In this document: in pieces, positions 49,001-60,471 of the stretch
How the letters are laid out: every line of letters starts with the position of its first letter
Numbering within the stretch: position 1 is the stretch's first letter
Source of the DNA: Hetaerina americana
Taxonomy: Eukaryota > Arthropoda > Insecta > Odonata > Calopterygidae
Assembly (NCBI GenBank): GCA_022747635.1
Contig: JAKTNV010000012.1
Coordinates: forward strand, 552,001 to 616,000
DNA length: 64,000 nt
Direction: 5' to 3'
Made by a program: the position numbers and the translations under genes
Notes under the pieces: generated by a model
Databases searched by the model: none
What the model was told of the DNA's origin: nothing
What the model saw: only the letters and a program-made list of their open reading frames with translations

Positions 49001-52000
49001 GGAAAGAATATTTTGTGGTGTGGATAGGGTAAATGGACATTTTTGTTCAGGTAATTTATCTTGTGTTTCCACCTATGGTTCATGGTCATCTCTGATTGGC
49101 TGTTAGTGTGACACGCTCCAGTTCACAGTGCTCTTAAGTAGTCTTAGTTGAGCACAGCATTTTTCAGAATCATCAAATTGATTTCAAACACAATTATTAA
49201 CATCTGAGAAGTTGGAGTTCCTGAATAATAAATGTGCCCTGGTTAAGAACAAACTGTGGATATCTTTGAAGCAATTACACCATTAAACCTATAATGTTCC
49301 AAATTTTTATTGCAAGTCCAGAATGAATGATGGTGGTGATTTATTCCATAGTATTTACTTCATGTGCGCCATTCCACTAGAAATTAGCAATGTCAAACTG
49401 CCTGGCACAGAACCCAATGTGCCATTCTCAGTACTTAGGTCAGCGAAGTATTGTGAAGCCTCAAGCAGCTACCATCTAGCCAATAATAGCCACTCATGGT
49501 AACCTCTGATGTGGAGGTGTAGCTGTTATAGGAATGTTAAGTAACCTACAAATCAACTGATGAAAATGAGTGTTAATAAGATATATTTATGTGGGAAAGT
49601 TAAAAATATGATTTAAGGACATTTTATTATACAGAGTAATCTCCCATTGGTAATTATTTTAAATTTCAACTTTTTGAGTAGATTTACACCCAGAGGTAGC
49701 TTCTCCTCCATAGCCAAAGGATGATATACCGTGGCAATTTAATTAGCATCTACCTTATAAAAATATAATGCCCAGCACTACACAACATAAATGGGGTAAT
49801 TTCTGCGGCAAATTTTGACTTAAGGCCAAAGTTACCCTTAAGATGATTTCAGCAGGGTTTGACTGGTAATGAGGAATCCTGTGCTGGTGAGGGAGATTTC
49901 ATGGTTGCTGGCTGATGGAACATTGGCTGCTGGCCAAAAATGAAGTGGTAGCTGGCCACAGAGGAGGGGAAATTTACATTGATTATACAGAAATTAAGTT
50001 CAGGCCAAGAAAAAGGTGACTGCTTGAGGAGGTCAGTACTTGGTAAGGCAACCCATCCATTCATTATTCAGGTTTTCTTTATATTCAGTCAGTTTGACCT
50101 TCTGATGAAATATTGTTCCGATGGGGATCAGAAAAGGGCAATAGGAATCACTCACATCTATTTGTATCATAACTTTATATTGGCCTAATTCTTTAAGCAG
50201 TGGAAGCATTAAATTGCTGATGAGGAAAACTAAATGTATACGAGGATGTGTTTTGATGTGTGTGTGCATAAATCACTTTTAAATTCAAACACAATGTTAG
50301 TAAACAAGCAACCTCAGGGGATAGATGTACCAAGCTAGTTTTTCTCTTATTTCTATCATAGTTTGCCATTCTGGTATGTCACCCTGAAAAATGCTGAATC
50401 TCTGAATGTGACTGATGGTGACCAAATAGACCACCTAGATCCACATCAGATACTCTGAGATATTAGTTCAATACCAAAACAGCATGACAATTTACGTGTG
50501 ACCTGCTGCAAAATTAAACTGCACTTTCACAATTTTTGGGGTCTCTTGCTTTTAAGGCCATCTCCCTTGTCAATGCATATGTGCTTTCTGTGTTGGATGC
50601 ATGGTCCTGTGGAATTTCCAGTGGTCACATTTCTGTTGCAGTTATTTAAAAGGTGAGGTCCTGCCTGTTGTCTCAGCAGTCAGTCATCTCCTTAGTAAAA
50701 CTCCACATGATGAATGCCCCCCATAATCAAGTGGCCATTTCTTACCTGTTATTTAAAGTATTAAGTCTATTCATCTTGACTACCGTAAAAAATGGTCATC
50801 ACAAGAGAGCATTGTGATTTTTTTCATAATTTAAATAAGTATATTTCAATCAGTGTATCATTATTGCACCAAACTAAGCTTTGTGATTTTCTAGGTACAT
50901 GAACTCTGAGAAGTAGCAGAAAGAAAGTGACTGGCCGTCGATTATGAATTGCAAATTTGACATGCCATGAGGCCATTTGTGAGCTTACCCTTGTCTGTCA
51001 GACTAATGTTTTGGATGCTTGCTATGGTTTGGTATATGTCTGGGGCCATCTCAACTATTTATCAATCAGAAGACTGGTTAGCTGCAACTCTCTACTCTGC
51101 AATCATGATTACTTATGAAGAAAGTGGAATAAGAACATTTTGGGGTTTTATTTATTACCTCTATTGAAAGGATAAATCACAGTGTTCTTTAATATATAAG
51201 AATGTGACATGAATTTTTCATTGAACAATATATCTAATATTTTATCATGTATTCTTACATGATTACCTCTTTTATGGATGTTGTCATCACCAAAATCATT
51301 AATTTTTTTGTGATAATTCATTGTGTAACATCAGCATTTTAAAAATATGTAATAAATATAATTCTGCAAAGGAAGTCTTATCATTAGTCCTCAATAGGAC
51401 ATATTACTTGGTAATATGGAGATAGAATAAGTAAATTGTATTTGAGCTCCTGTAATTTTTTTTGTTTTTCATAATATACTGCAATCAATTTGCTGCTGTG
51501 TGTTACAAAAATTGTGAGCCAGTCCACAACCTACCTTTAGTTGGCAGAATATATACCTAGTGCCATGCAACCCACTTAATGATGTCATATTCTGATGTAG
51601 GAGCAATCAGACACTGTATATGGAGGCATGGGTAGAAGAATACAAATTTTATTAGGAGGTGATCGTTTTCTACTAGCTAGTATTACTTATATTAGTGTGC
51701 ACACTTGTAAGTAATACTCTATGAAGAAGACATGATAGTCCTGAAACCAGTATAGCTAACTCAATAAGTTAAATAACTTTATTTATAATTATTGAATCTG
51801 TTTTAAAATCAGAATTCATTAACCCTTCCAATTTTTATTGCAATATCTATCAACTCTCATTTATATCTGAATACACAATGAGGTAATTGACTAATAGTCA
51901 GACTTTTGCTAACTATAAAAACCTAGATAGCGAGTCCTTAATCATCATTATTGTGGTAGACTACTGTTTAAGGTACATTATGGATGGATGCAAATTTCAC

Positions 52001-52490
52001 ACCCCTAATTGTGTCAATTAAAAATTCGTGGGACAAATAACTGAGATGGTTTCATTTTGCTTACCTCAATACATAGTGTTTTCAATGTGACATCATCATT
52101 TAACTTAGCTGCCCTGCTGGGGTCGGATGCCTTCGCAGCAGCCTCACTGAGGAACAATGCTGCCGGGTGCCTTTTCTCTGTCTTCTATCCTTTGACTGTA
52201 CTGGCATGGGTGACTACTGGGAACAATTATCATTACTCCCACCAGCTCTAGCAGTAATGAGAACAAAAGTGGTTTCACTAGATCAGAGTTCTAGACCTTG
52301 GGGAGGAATTATTATCAAGACATTTAATAAGCTTTTTTTTTAAATCAAATAATAGGGGAGACTTAATTTTCTTTCTATTCCTGATGACTTTGGCATTTTT
52401 TTCAAAAAGAGTAATGAAAATTGACAATAGTTTTATAAGTAGAGCCAGAGTTCTATTCCTATTAATATTTTCTCGTATTATATCTATTCA
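46060..52490. other. 6.4-kb CpG-poor stretch without supported gene
   Basis: No repeat family, splice-framed exon or conserved motif was recognised. The longest frame, minus 47,678-47,274 (134 residues), has no known domain; it could be a piece of an unrecognised element or chance. The plus frame 52,057-52,251 is likewise unassigned. Confidence 0.4.
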
Positions 52491-52745
52491 CGGGTCACAG
52501 TAGTCCAGGGGTAGATCATTGGACCACGGGCTGGAGGGCCCAGGTACAATTTCAGGGTAAGCCTCTCTGGGCACCTGCAGCTCTACCCACACTATCAGAT
52601 TTTTTTGATACCAGATGTTATTAGGAAATCATAACTGGCCCCCCTACCCTGATCTGTGGATTTCACACGCCGTCGGGCTTAGTACTGAGTGACCTCAACC
52701 ATCACCTACCAAACCCACCTTTGGGTTGATTACTGTCTCTATGTT
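52491..52745 (+). repeat. tRNA-derived SINE, copy 3
   Basis: Plus orientation. The head is GGGTCACAGTAGTCCAGGGG as A-box, with a degraded B-box (GGTACAATTTCAGGG). The body has GCAGCTCTACCCACACTATC, AACTGGCCCCCCTACCCTGA, GGGCTTAGTACTGAGTGACC and ends CCTTTGGGTTGATTACTGTC. It is the family member with the clearest tail. Confidence 0.75.
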
Positions 52746-53427
52746 TTTTATATCTATTCTTATTCAATTTTAACTGAGTAATGTAAACTTTATTATTATA
52801 TTAAAAGTGAATTTTTTTGCCCTACTTTTATCATAAATGTATCCACTCTTGCTACAACTGCTCAGAATGGAGATGAGCAAATATAAAAAAAAAGATTGTG
52901 GGAGTGATGAGTGAAAACCATTGTGGTGTAGTAACGAGACAAAGAGTAATGGTATGGAATATCTCCATCAGATGCAACAATGTTTTTATCAGAGCTGGCC
53001 CACATTGTCTCCTCCCATTCCATTTATCCCTAATTATATTATCTACCTCCATTCTCTCCACTATATATCCCTTTTCCCTCAATCAACTTAACTCCCCATT
53101 GTCTTCAGTACAAACACTCCCAACATCATTCCTTCCCTAATGAAGATGGCCTTATCTTTAAAATGACATGGGATATCCCTCTTTTTCTTTCTCCTATCTC
53201 TTCATTTGATCTTTCATTAAATGCTTATTGTTCCTCAATATGTACCCTTACCTCTCACCACGCTACCCCCATACACCAGTGAGCACTCACTATCTCATAC
53301 CACTCAGACACAGTGAAACTGGCACTAACATCCAACTGCTCCTGCATATATCAATTGTCAAAGGATTATCAAGTTAGAAATCGAGTCCTATGACCTAAAT
53401 ACACACACTCATAAATACATATTTGTG

Positions 53428-53662
53428 TGGGTCGTGGTAGTCCAAGGGTAGAGCGTTGGAGTACTGACCGGAGGGCCAGGGTTCGATTCCCAGGTAAGCC
53501 TCTCTGGGCACTTGCAGCTCCATCCAAGCTGTGTAATTTTTCGGATACCAGATCTTCCTGGGAAACCATAACTAGCCCCCTTCCCTGATGTGTAAATTTC
53601 ACCTACCGTTGGGTTTAGTACTCTACCATCACCTACCAAACCGACCTTTGGGTTGATGTGCA
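53428..53662 (+). repeat. tRNA-derived SINE, copy 4
   Basis: Plus orientation with the best conserved internal promoter: GTGGTAGTCCAAGGGTAGAG (A-box) and CCAGGGTTCGATTCCCAGG (B-box). The body is collinear with copy 3 (CCATCCAAGCTGTGTAATTT, GGGAAACCATAACTAGCCCC, ACCTTTGGGTTGATG). It is useful as the reference for the family head. Confidence 0.8.
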
Positions 53663-54052
53663 AGGGTGGCCTGAAAAGTTTCCAACCTCGAAAATTTCAG
53701 AAAAAATGTCGTGTATCTTTGTTAGATCGGAAACTTTTCAGATCACCCATGTATATACATGCATATATATATAATGCATAAAATTTAGCACTAGTGGACA
53801 CAGACAAAAACACAGAAACACATTAAAAAGAGACTCACTAACTTTCAAATTTTCGGTGGTCGCAGCCACCTTCATCAAGGAAGAGAGGGACAGAACTGCA
53901 GGGAATACCAGGGCTGGAATAATGGATAGAAGGGGAGGGCGGGGAGAGAATTCTGAAGGGAGGGGTTTGGAGGGGAAGCATTAGGAGGGTGGGGAAAATG
54001 TAGAAGGTGATGGGGGTGGAGGGGGGATGAAAATATGTTTAGAGTAGGGTAA

Positions 54053-54690
54053 TTAATGCCTCATATTGATTCCTGGCCAAATCCAGGACTCCAAGATGAA
54101 GGATTGCTCTAATGTTTTTAGTTTCAGTGGAAGATCAGAGGGTGGGAGGTATGTTAAGATGGATACACCGTAGCATTTATCAAAGGGAGTTTCGTGTTCG
54201 GAGGCTTTTGGGGATAGGGAGCATATCAATCAGGGAAGAATTCTTGCATGAGGCCCGTTGGTTGTTAATTATAATATTAAGGGGTGCGGTACACTGTCCA
54301 ATATAATAGGCAGGGCAAAGCTGGCACTTCAGCAGGTAAATTACATCGCTAGATGTGCAAGTAGAGAAGGAAATTGGTGGGAGAGAGTTAAAAAGCGGGT
54401 GGGAGAGGGATGGGATTTTGGTTTTGGAAATAGGGCATGTTTTGCATCTAGGTTTATTGCATGGCATGGGAGTGGTTTTGGGATGGGATGGGGATTTAAG
54501 GAGAGGATTTGTTGATTTGAGAAGATCGGATAGTTTGGTGGGGCGTTTGTAAGTAATAGAGGAAAAAGGAAAATTTGGGAAAAGGGTTGGCGGTAGCATT
54601 ATGATTTTTGAGGATAGGGTAGAGGTCTATTAGGATTAATCGTAGAGATTCTAAGCCCGGGAAGTATGTGGTGCAAATTGAAAGAGGGTG
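54053..54690 (-). pseudogene. Penelope-like GIY-YIG endonuclease C-terminal fragment
   Basis: Minus-strand frames contain LSICTTYFPGLESLRLILID, then YKRPTKLSDLLKST, CNKPRCKTCPI (zinc-binding-like C-x4-C-x2-C), DVIYLLKCQLCPAYYIGQC and, after frame damage, KCYGVSILTYLPPSDLPLKL and LEQSFILESW before the stop. The Y...YIG core and the preceding CxxxxCxxC linker are those of Penelope-like elements that carry a cysteine motif before the nuclease. The basic helix after YIGQ is degraded (APLNIIINN), so the nuclease is probably dead. It is a different family from the fragment at 6.84 kb. Confidence 0.78.
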
Positions 54691-54730
54691 GGGTTCCGCG
54701 TTTTTGCACCCTCTTTCAATTTGCACCACA
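54667..54730. repeat. Perfect 24-bp inverted repeat
   Basis: Arms 54,667-54,690 and 54,707-54,730 match exactly, around a 16-nt spacer. One arm belongs to the Penelope-like coding sequence; the other abuts unrelated sequence, so a fold-back or inverted template switch during insertion probably made it. Confidence 0.9.
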
Positions 54731-54919
54731 ATTCTTTGGCCAAGAGACGGCCGGAGGGAGCTGTTTCGCCCACCAAAAGATAAATGGGCGACACAAGAGG
54801 AAAATACGGTAAGAAAGCAATCAGCATTCATAAAGGGTAGGAGCAGTGCTTTTCGGGGCACGCATATCCAAAAGGAGGAGACGAGCCACATTGGCCAACT
54901 ACACATTCAAGCATGAAAC

Positions 54920-57000
54920 CCCCCCCCCCCCATATGACGAACTAATATTTATTCACAAAATACGAGTGATGAATTTTCAATATGTATCTGATGAACTTCA
55001 TTTTTAGTTTTTATGATATATATAAAGTGCATCTATTGTATTTTTCGTGGAAGGACATGTCCTCATTTTCCACGATCATTTGCAGCTACTAATCACTGAG
55101 ACTTCTTTTAACTTTCAAGCTATATAGAAAAACAGGATTATTTTCATTCAATAGTTTCAAATGAAAGTGGATAAGGATAAAAAAATTTCCGAGCACACTG
55201 GAGCTCTGATTATGGATTTTTGAACAAAACAATGCCGCTGTGGTGCACTGCTAAAATGAACGCGACGATTGTCTCATAGAGGTGATGCAGCATTGTATTA
55301 GATTAAAACAGAAGAGTAAAAGTTGCTTGCAGAATTGAAATGTTCATTCAAAAGCACTAGGTACCATTATAAAATTGATTTCCCGGTCAATATCAAAGAA
55401 AATGTTTTGAACAAATGAAAATTTCGAAACAAATGAAGTATTAACTGAGTTACTTATATCCTGTCCCGATTCTCTTTTATTTGTGTAAACAATGGGAATA
55501 TGACGCAATCAACGTTTTTGGCTTGATGCCAAGTAGATGAACGTCTCGAATGATCTGAAATCCGAAATATTTTTCGCCATCTCTCGTCATTGAGAAAAAT
55601 TGCTCTCTCTATGAGAAGATAGACGCCTTAATACAATGGTAAGTCATATTCATAACTATATTCTATTCATAGTTGAGCATATCCCATTAAATTTCTTTGG
55701 AGAGAATGAACATGTGCTCGGTGCAGACTCGGTACATGTATCACTACTCATCCAGTGGTATCACCATACACCACGTTCAGAAACAGTGATGGTGTACGTC
55801 AACTTAAAAATTAATGGATTGATTTCTCCCCAACACGTGCATTGTTTTTAGTGTAAATTAATATCCGAAGTGGAATCCCATTCAGTTGCTGTTGTGAGGG
55901 AAACGCTAGCTCGTGATCGAAAGGTGAATGTAGTGTAACGGATGATGCTAAATTGAATGTGGCCGGAAGGGAAAGGTTAAAAACATTTTCAGCCACCATG
56001 GTCAATGAATGCACGCTGGGTTTCTGTAGCAAAACTGCCCCATTTGTGTAGTCGGCCAATGCATCGGTGGTTCGCAGGGTACAAGCATATATGGCATGTG
56101 GTTTTCTGCAAGTCACCTCTAGGGTGTGGCAGGGGGTGATTACAAACCAGACAACTTTTGGTACAAAATACTTGCCTCATCATAATATCAGAGAGATTAA
56201 GTGTAGAACAGATTGCGGATGATATATTTCCTACAAACGATAAAAGATCATAATAACGTTCTCCGACCGCGCTACGGGGAGAAGTATTCGGGAAGAAATT
56301 ATTTTGGTGTGTACTCACCCGTTGCCTCACACCCTAACGGTGGCTTTCAGGCTACTATAAATGCTTAAAAAATACAAACAAAATCGCGGTCGAACAACGT
56401 TATTCAGATCCCTTATTGTTCATGGGAGATTGACATCTTAATCTATCTTATACACTTAATTTTCCCCCATAATTTTAGTTACATGTTCTCTCCTACCGTA
56501 TTACGATGGGACTATTGATGCATTTTCAATATATTTGCTGAAGAGGCGTGCTTCCTATTTATGCAAGAGAGCATATGTTCTAATTAGGCAATCAATTTAA
56601 CGTCATGAATATCCCGTATCCTAGCAGGGTATTGTAAATGAGGCTTAAGCAGCGAAAGATAAAATTTCTCTTTAACCTTTCCATCACATTTCCCCAATAC
56701 TCTCTTCAAATAAATCTTAATTTTTTTCCATATACGGCGTTAATGTTCCACCCAGGATAAGTCGTGAGTGAAAGTGACGCCAAAGTACAAGGAATGTATG
56801 TAATCGAGTCTGCACTGTCTATTTCGGTATTCTTGATTCACTAGGTCTTCGGGATGATAGTTCCCTTGTTCCGAAAATCCATCAAAATGCATTTGTTAAA
56901 GTTTAATTCTAATTTCCAGTTCAATTGTCCTGGATCGCCCGCGCATTGAATATACAACATTGTATATTAATGAACATGTATCAGATATCAACAGGAATCA
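54920..57000. other. Intergenic, CpG-normal, no supported gene
   Basis: CpG frequency rises again here compared with 24.5-54.9 kb. The minus-strand frames at 56,330-55,811 carry no recognisable domain. Confidence 0.4.
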
Positions 57001-57008
57001 AACGGAAG

Positions 57009-57258
57009 GTGGGTTTGGTAGGTGATTCACCCAGTACTAAGACCGACGGTGTGTGAAATTCTCACATCAGGTTGGGGGGGGGGGGGGGGGGGGGGGCAGT
57101 TCTTTTCCCTGTGTCGGTTATGGTTTCCCAGGAAGATATGGTACCCGAAAATCACTCCGCTTGGGTGGAGCTGAGGGTGCCCATAGGCAGGCCCAGGAAT
57201 CTAACCTGCATCATCATGTCAGTGATCCCACTCTCTACTCCAGGATTATCGCGAGCTT
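57009..57258 (-). repeat. tRNA-derived SINE, copy 5, with expanded G tract
   Basis: Same family as copies 1-4: plus-strand phrases TTTGGTAGGTGATTCACCCA, GGTTATGGTTTCCCAGGAAG and GGTACCCGAAAATCAC, with a diverged tRNA-like head near 57,235-57,258. The short G run of the family (about six in copy 1) is expanded to 23 at 57,074-57,096. Confidence 0.75.
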
Positions 57259-57655
57259 AACGTAAGCAGTTCACAGGAACGATATAAATCTAGCCAATCA
57301 ATCTCCCCAGATATCCATCTCTCCTTGCTACCGAAAAAAAGAAATACATGCATCACATTAGAGAATCAGTCGTAAGTTATATGGTACCTATGTACTATGG
57401 TGCCATGACAAATCTAACGGACTATCGAGAGAAGGTTGCCGTTTTGAGACAGAATTTTATACGGTTACAACGAATTTCTCCACTGTAATATATCATAAAT
57501 TTGACGTTACAACGTGAGATTTCTTATGTACTATACATTATGTAAAAAATGCTTCACGACATGCGACAACAAATGGTTGTTAGATATGAGGGGATGTCAA
57601 GTAATATTAAATTGTTGGAAACAACTTTTTTTCCTTCTGATGTACTGCACGGGAT

Positions 57656-57687
57656 TATAAATACAGGGTTCCCTCTTCCTTTCAGCT
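57656..57687 (+). promoter_or_regulatory. TATA box plus initiator core promoter
   Basis: TATAAATA (57,656-57,663) begins 28 bp before the A of TTTCAGCTC (A at 57,684), an arthropod-type TCA initiator. Spacing and sequence are those of a focused TATA/Inr promoter. No matching downstream element is seen at +28. The downstream sequence (57,684-57,959) is GC-richer and ends with a good donor. Confidence 0.55.
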
Positions 57688-57959
57688 CGTTCTCCTCCCT
57701 CACCTCTTCGTCCTGCATCAAGAAATTGAAGCTTGGAGGGCGAAGAAGAAAGCGAATCGGTTGAAGGTGATTTCATTCATCCTCGCCAAGAAGCTGCAGT
57801 GAAAGCAGAGAAATTGAAGAAGTATAGCGCCGTGGGATTCATCTTCGGTCCTCCCTACCTTTCAGAGTACGCAGCCGACTCAAAGGTCACCCTTGTGGCC
57901 CCAAGACCGTGCTCCACCACCGCGTCGGCCTCGCCCGCCGCTGCCTTTCGTACTTTCAG
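57684..57959 (+). other. Candidate noncoding first exon
   Basis: If transcription starts at 57,684, the first good splice donor is TTTCAG|GTAAAT at 57,960. No ATG occurs in between, so the exon would be 5' untranslated, with the start codon on a later exon. An open frame through 57,733-57,963 (ending RTFR then stop) has no ATG and no recognisable domain; it cannot be excluded as coding from an upstream exon. TTCCTTTCAG at 57,676-57,685 could alternatively be a splice acceptor. No downstream partner exon was identified. Confidence 0.35.
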
Positions 57960-57969
57960 GTAAATATGA

Positions 57970-59820
57970 TGTTCCATAAACAGGGAACGATGCTTCTTTG
58001 CAGAGCGCAGATTTTGGCGCGAGTCTTTGAAAAGCGCACTGCATGGAATCAGAAAATAACTTGCAAATTACTATAAATAGTAAAAAAACGCCTTCTTTGG
58101 AAGCAGAAAGACAGCTTCCTACAAATATGGTGTTTAAAAACAGAATAGCCGTAGAAAGGCGGGATTGTTCCTATAAGATCGACTGAAATTGGCGAGGGCC
58201 ACATCAACACTCTCTTAGTGTGTACGATATCTTATGGAAATTCCGCAATTCAGGCAGACCAACCTCGGCTCGAAATCATACTGCTTTGTTCAATTATTTT
58301 TATCATCTTAGTGGGAAGGATGATAAAAACGAAATTTCACGGCGATCTCAAAGATATTTTAGTTGTATACAGGAAAACGAAATACGGCGATAATCGGATG
58401 CCCGAAGTGTACGAAGGTTAGCGATGGTAATATGTATAATATTGTGCATTTACCCCTTATTTACCGCACTAGAGCATAATATTAAATTAATCTTCCACCA
58501 TGCTAGCTAAAATACCAGAGTGCTAACAACAATAACGAGCAATCCCCATTTCCTGTAATTATCCAAGGTCTTCCAAAATACTAAATACAGCATTAATCCG
58601 CTGGATACCCAAACCGGAAATAACACACTTTTTCCTCTGAATGTAACCACTGGGGGAAAAGCGAGCAATTTTCAGCGAGGAAACTTGCATCATAAAGATT
58701 CTCTCGCAGTGTATCAAAATTGCAAAGTCGCATTTTTGTAAGTCTACTTCTCTGGATCTAAGTCCTACTGCGGTAAGCAAAGGCTTGTTTGTTTTATTAG
58801 GAAGAGAAAAAATACTTAATCTTTCTAAAATCTAAATACTTTCATCATGTTCATGAGCATGGCTAGGCGGTAATGCGACAGATGGTAATCCGATGTTATG
58901 ACTGCTTGAATATTTAACGGGGATCGTTTTTTAATAATTGTTGAATCTCTTATAACATATTCCGGCCAATTCTGTCTGATTCATATTAGCTGGCCAATCG
59001 TATGCATATCTAACATGACCCCCCACTTTATTCAAAGATAAATTATTTGGCAACAAGGACTTAGAGGCCCACTATTTGACCTAAACTTTGTTCTACACTT
59101 TAATCGAAAACAGCTCTGCAGTGCTCGAATATCCTACCCACTACGCACCTGGTGGCCTCAGACATGCTGAACACTGGAATAGTTCCTTGGGCTCCTAAAT
59201 GATTGACTTGCTGACTAAAGGTCAACAGCTGTGGCCCCAATATTCCTGCAGAAACACAAACTCTGTTTTATACCTTCAACTCAGCTCCACAGCTGTCACT
59301 CCCAACTACCTTCGTCACCTGGGAAACGCTACCACTCTGAATGCTCCAGGCCATTAGGTGCTGGCTCACACCCTCATGGTCTACCCTTTCCTGCAATGGA
59401 GTCATCACACATCTGACATTCTTAATGCCTACCAATAGGATCCCCACCTACTCTGATGGTGCCTCTCCAGTGGTGCTCTCACATAAGTGAAGGGAGGGAT
59501 TGCAGATACCATGGGGCTATCTTCTACTAGTACCTGATATCTGTTGGGATTTGAGGATGAGGTTTGTCTTCACTTCTTCCATCCCTTGCTGCAGCTGTCG
59601 CATCCCACCTCAACGGCACAAGAAAGCCTCCCAATCTTCCAGTCTAAGGATTGGCATCTCTCCTTCATCGAAAGACTGAACCTCGGGCAGCTTTCTGTTC
59701 ACTCTGCCACTTGTTGCATTCGAATGAACTGATGCAGTCCCATTGTTACGGCTAGTTTTTGCAATTCCACCCAAGGGAGTATCCTTCTCCAGAAGAAGAG
59801 CCTTCTCTTCGATCAGACAT
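57970..59820. other. Intergenic or intronic, no supported gene
   Basis: 58,218-58,421 has a short hydrophobic frame of unknown meaning. 59,100-59,740 is less AT-rich and may be the 3' part of the minus-strand retroelement that follows, but its frames are full of stops. Confidence 0.35.
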
Positions 59821-59825
59821 GATAC

Positions 59826-60290
59826 CTTCCAATGTAGTGATAAAGGTCCTTACAGGCATGCAGTCACAGGTGCAGGCATGTATTGTGACAGAAGACCCTC
59901 TAGTAGTCATGCTAATTTTATGGTACTTGCCAAATTTTGAAACTGAGTCGGGTATTAAAAAAAGGAAGGTCAAGGATTTAATAAATAATAACTTCCTTAG
60001 GCTAATTGAATGGTAATTTAATGTTAATTCAAGTGTAAATTGATGTTTATGACCCTTCTAACCAACAAATGAAGCCACCTACCATTCATATTACTTATGA
60101 ACACACAAAATTTGAGATTGATTATGTTATATCCAGATGGCAAGGCAAAACATTTGCAATAAAAAAACACTTGAACATCCACATTGCCAACCAACTGATT
60201 TCACACACATGAATCCAAAAAGAATGTTAAGCACTGAACACTGTAAAAGAATAAAAAACACTAATCTTCATAGCTACAATGCAGCTTTAT
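59826..60290. repeat. Left copy of ~460-bp direct repeat
   Basis: Collinear with 62,270-62,735, at perhaps 65-75% identity by eye. Shared phrases include TTTGAAACTGAG/TTTCAAACCAGG, TTAATAAATAATAAYTYC, GTAAATTGATG, ACAAATGAAGCCACCT/ACAAATAAATCCACCT, TTTGAGATTG and CACTGTAAAAGAATAAAA. The two copies flank a reverse transcriptase-RNase H remnant. Confidence 0.7.
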
Positions 60291-60471
60291 TTCTCAAAAG
60301 TTCAGCAGCAGCGGGCTAAAATAGAGAATTTAATATTGGATATTGTAGAGGTGGTCATTCTCAAACCAAATTGTGCAATTTAATGCGAGAGGTCCTGCAC
60401 GCAGCAAAGAAAGGCGGCAGAGCAACCGGTTGAGCAGATAGAGAATACAGTCCACAAAAGAGACAATAATA

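Larger units (their letters stand above)
53785..54731 (-). mobile_element. Penelope-like element, 5'-truncated
   Basis: Reading the minus strand, a GIY-YIG coding part (to 54,053) is followed by an untranslated region and a terminus that contains TTGATGA (near 53,874), stem GGTGG/CCACC and GAAA, then TTTTTGTCTGTGTCCACTAG. That terminus is the same family as the inverted repeat at 15.68-15.90 kb. A perfect 24-bp inverted repeat closes its 5' side at 54,667-54,730. The reverse transcriptase is missing. Confidence 0.75.

Noticed and set aside
57549..57764. 71-residue frame ending KLGGRRRKRIG as a coding exon
   Set aside because: It spans the TATA/Inr promoter and has no conserved content.
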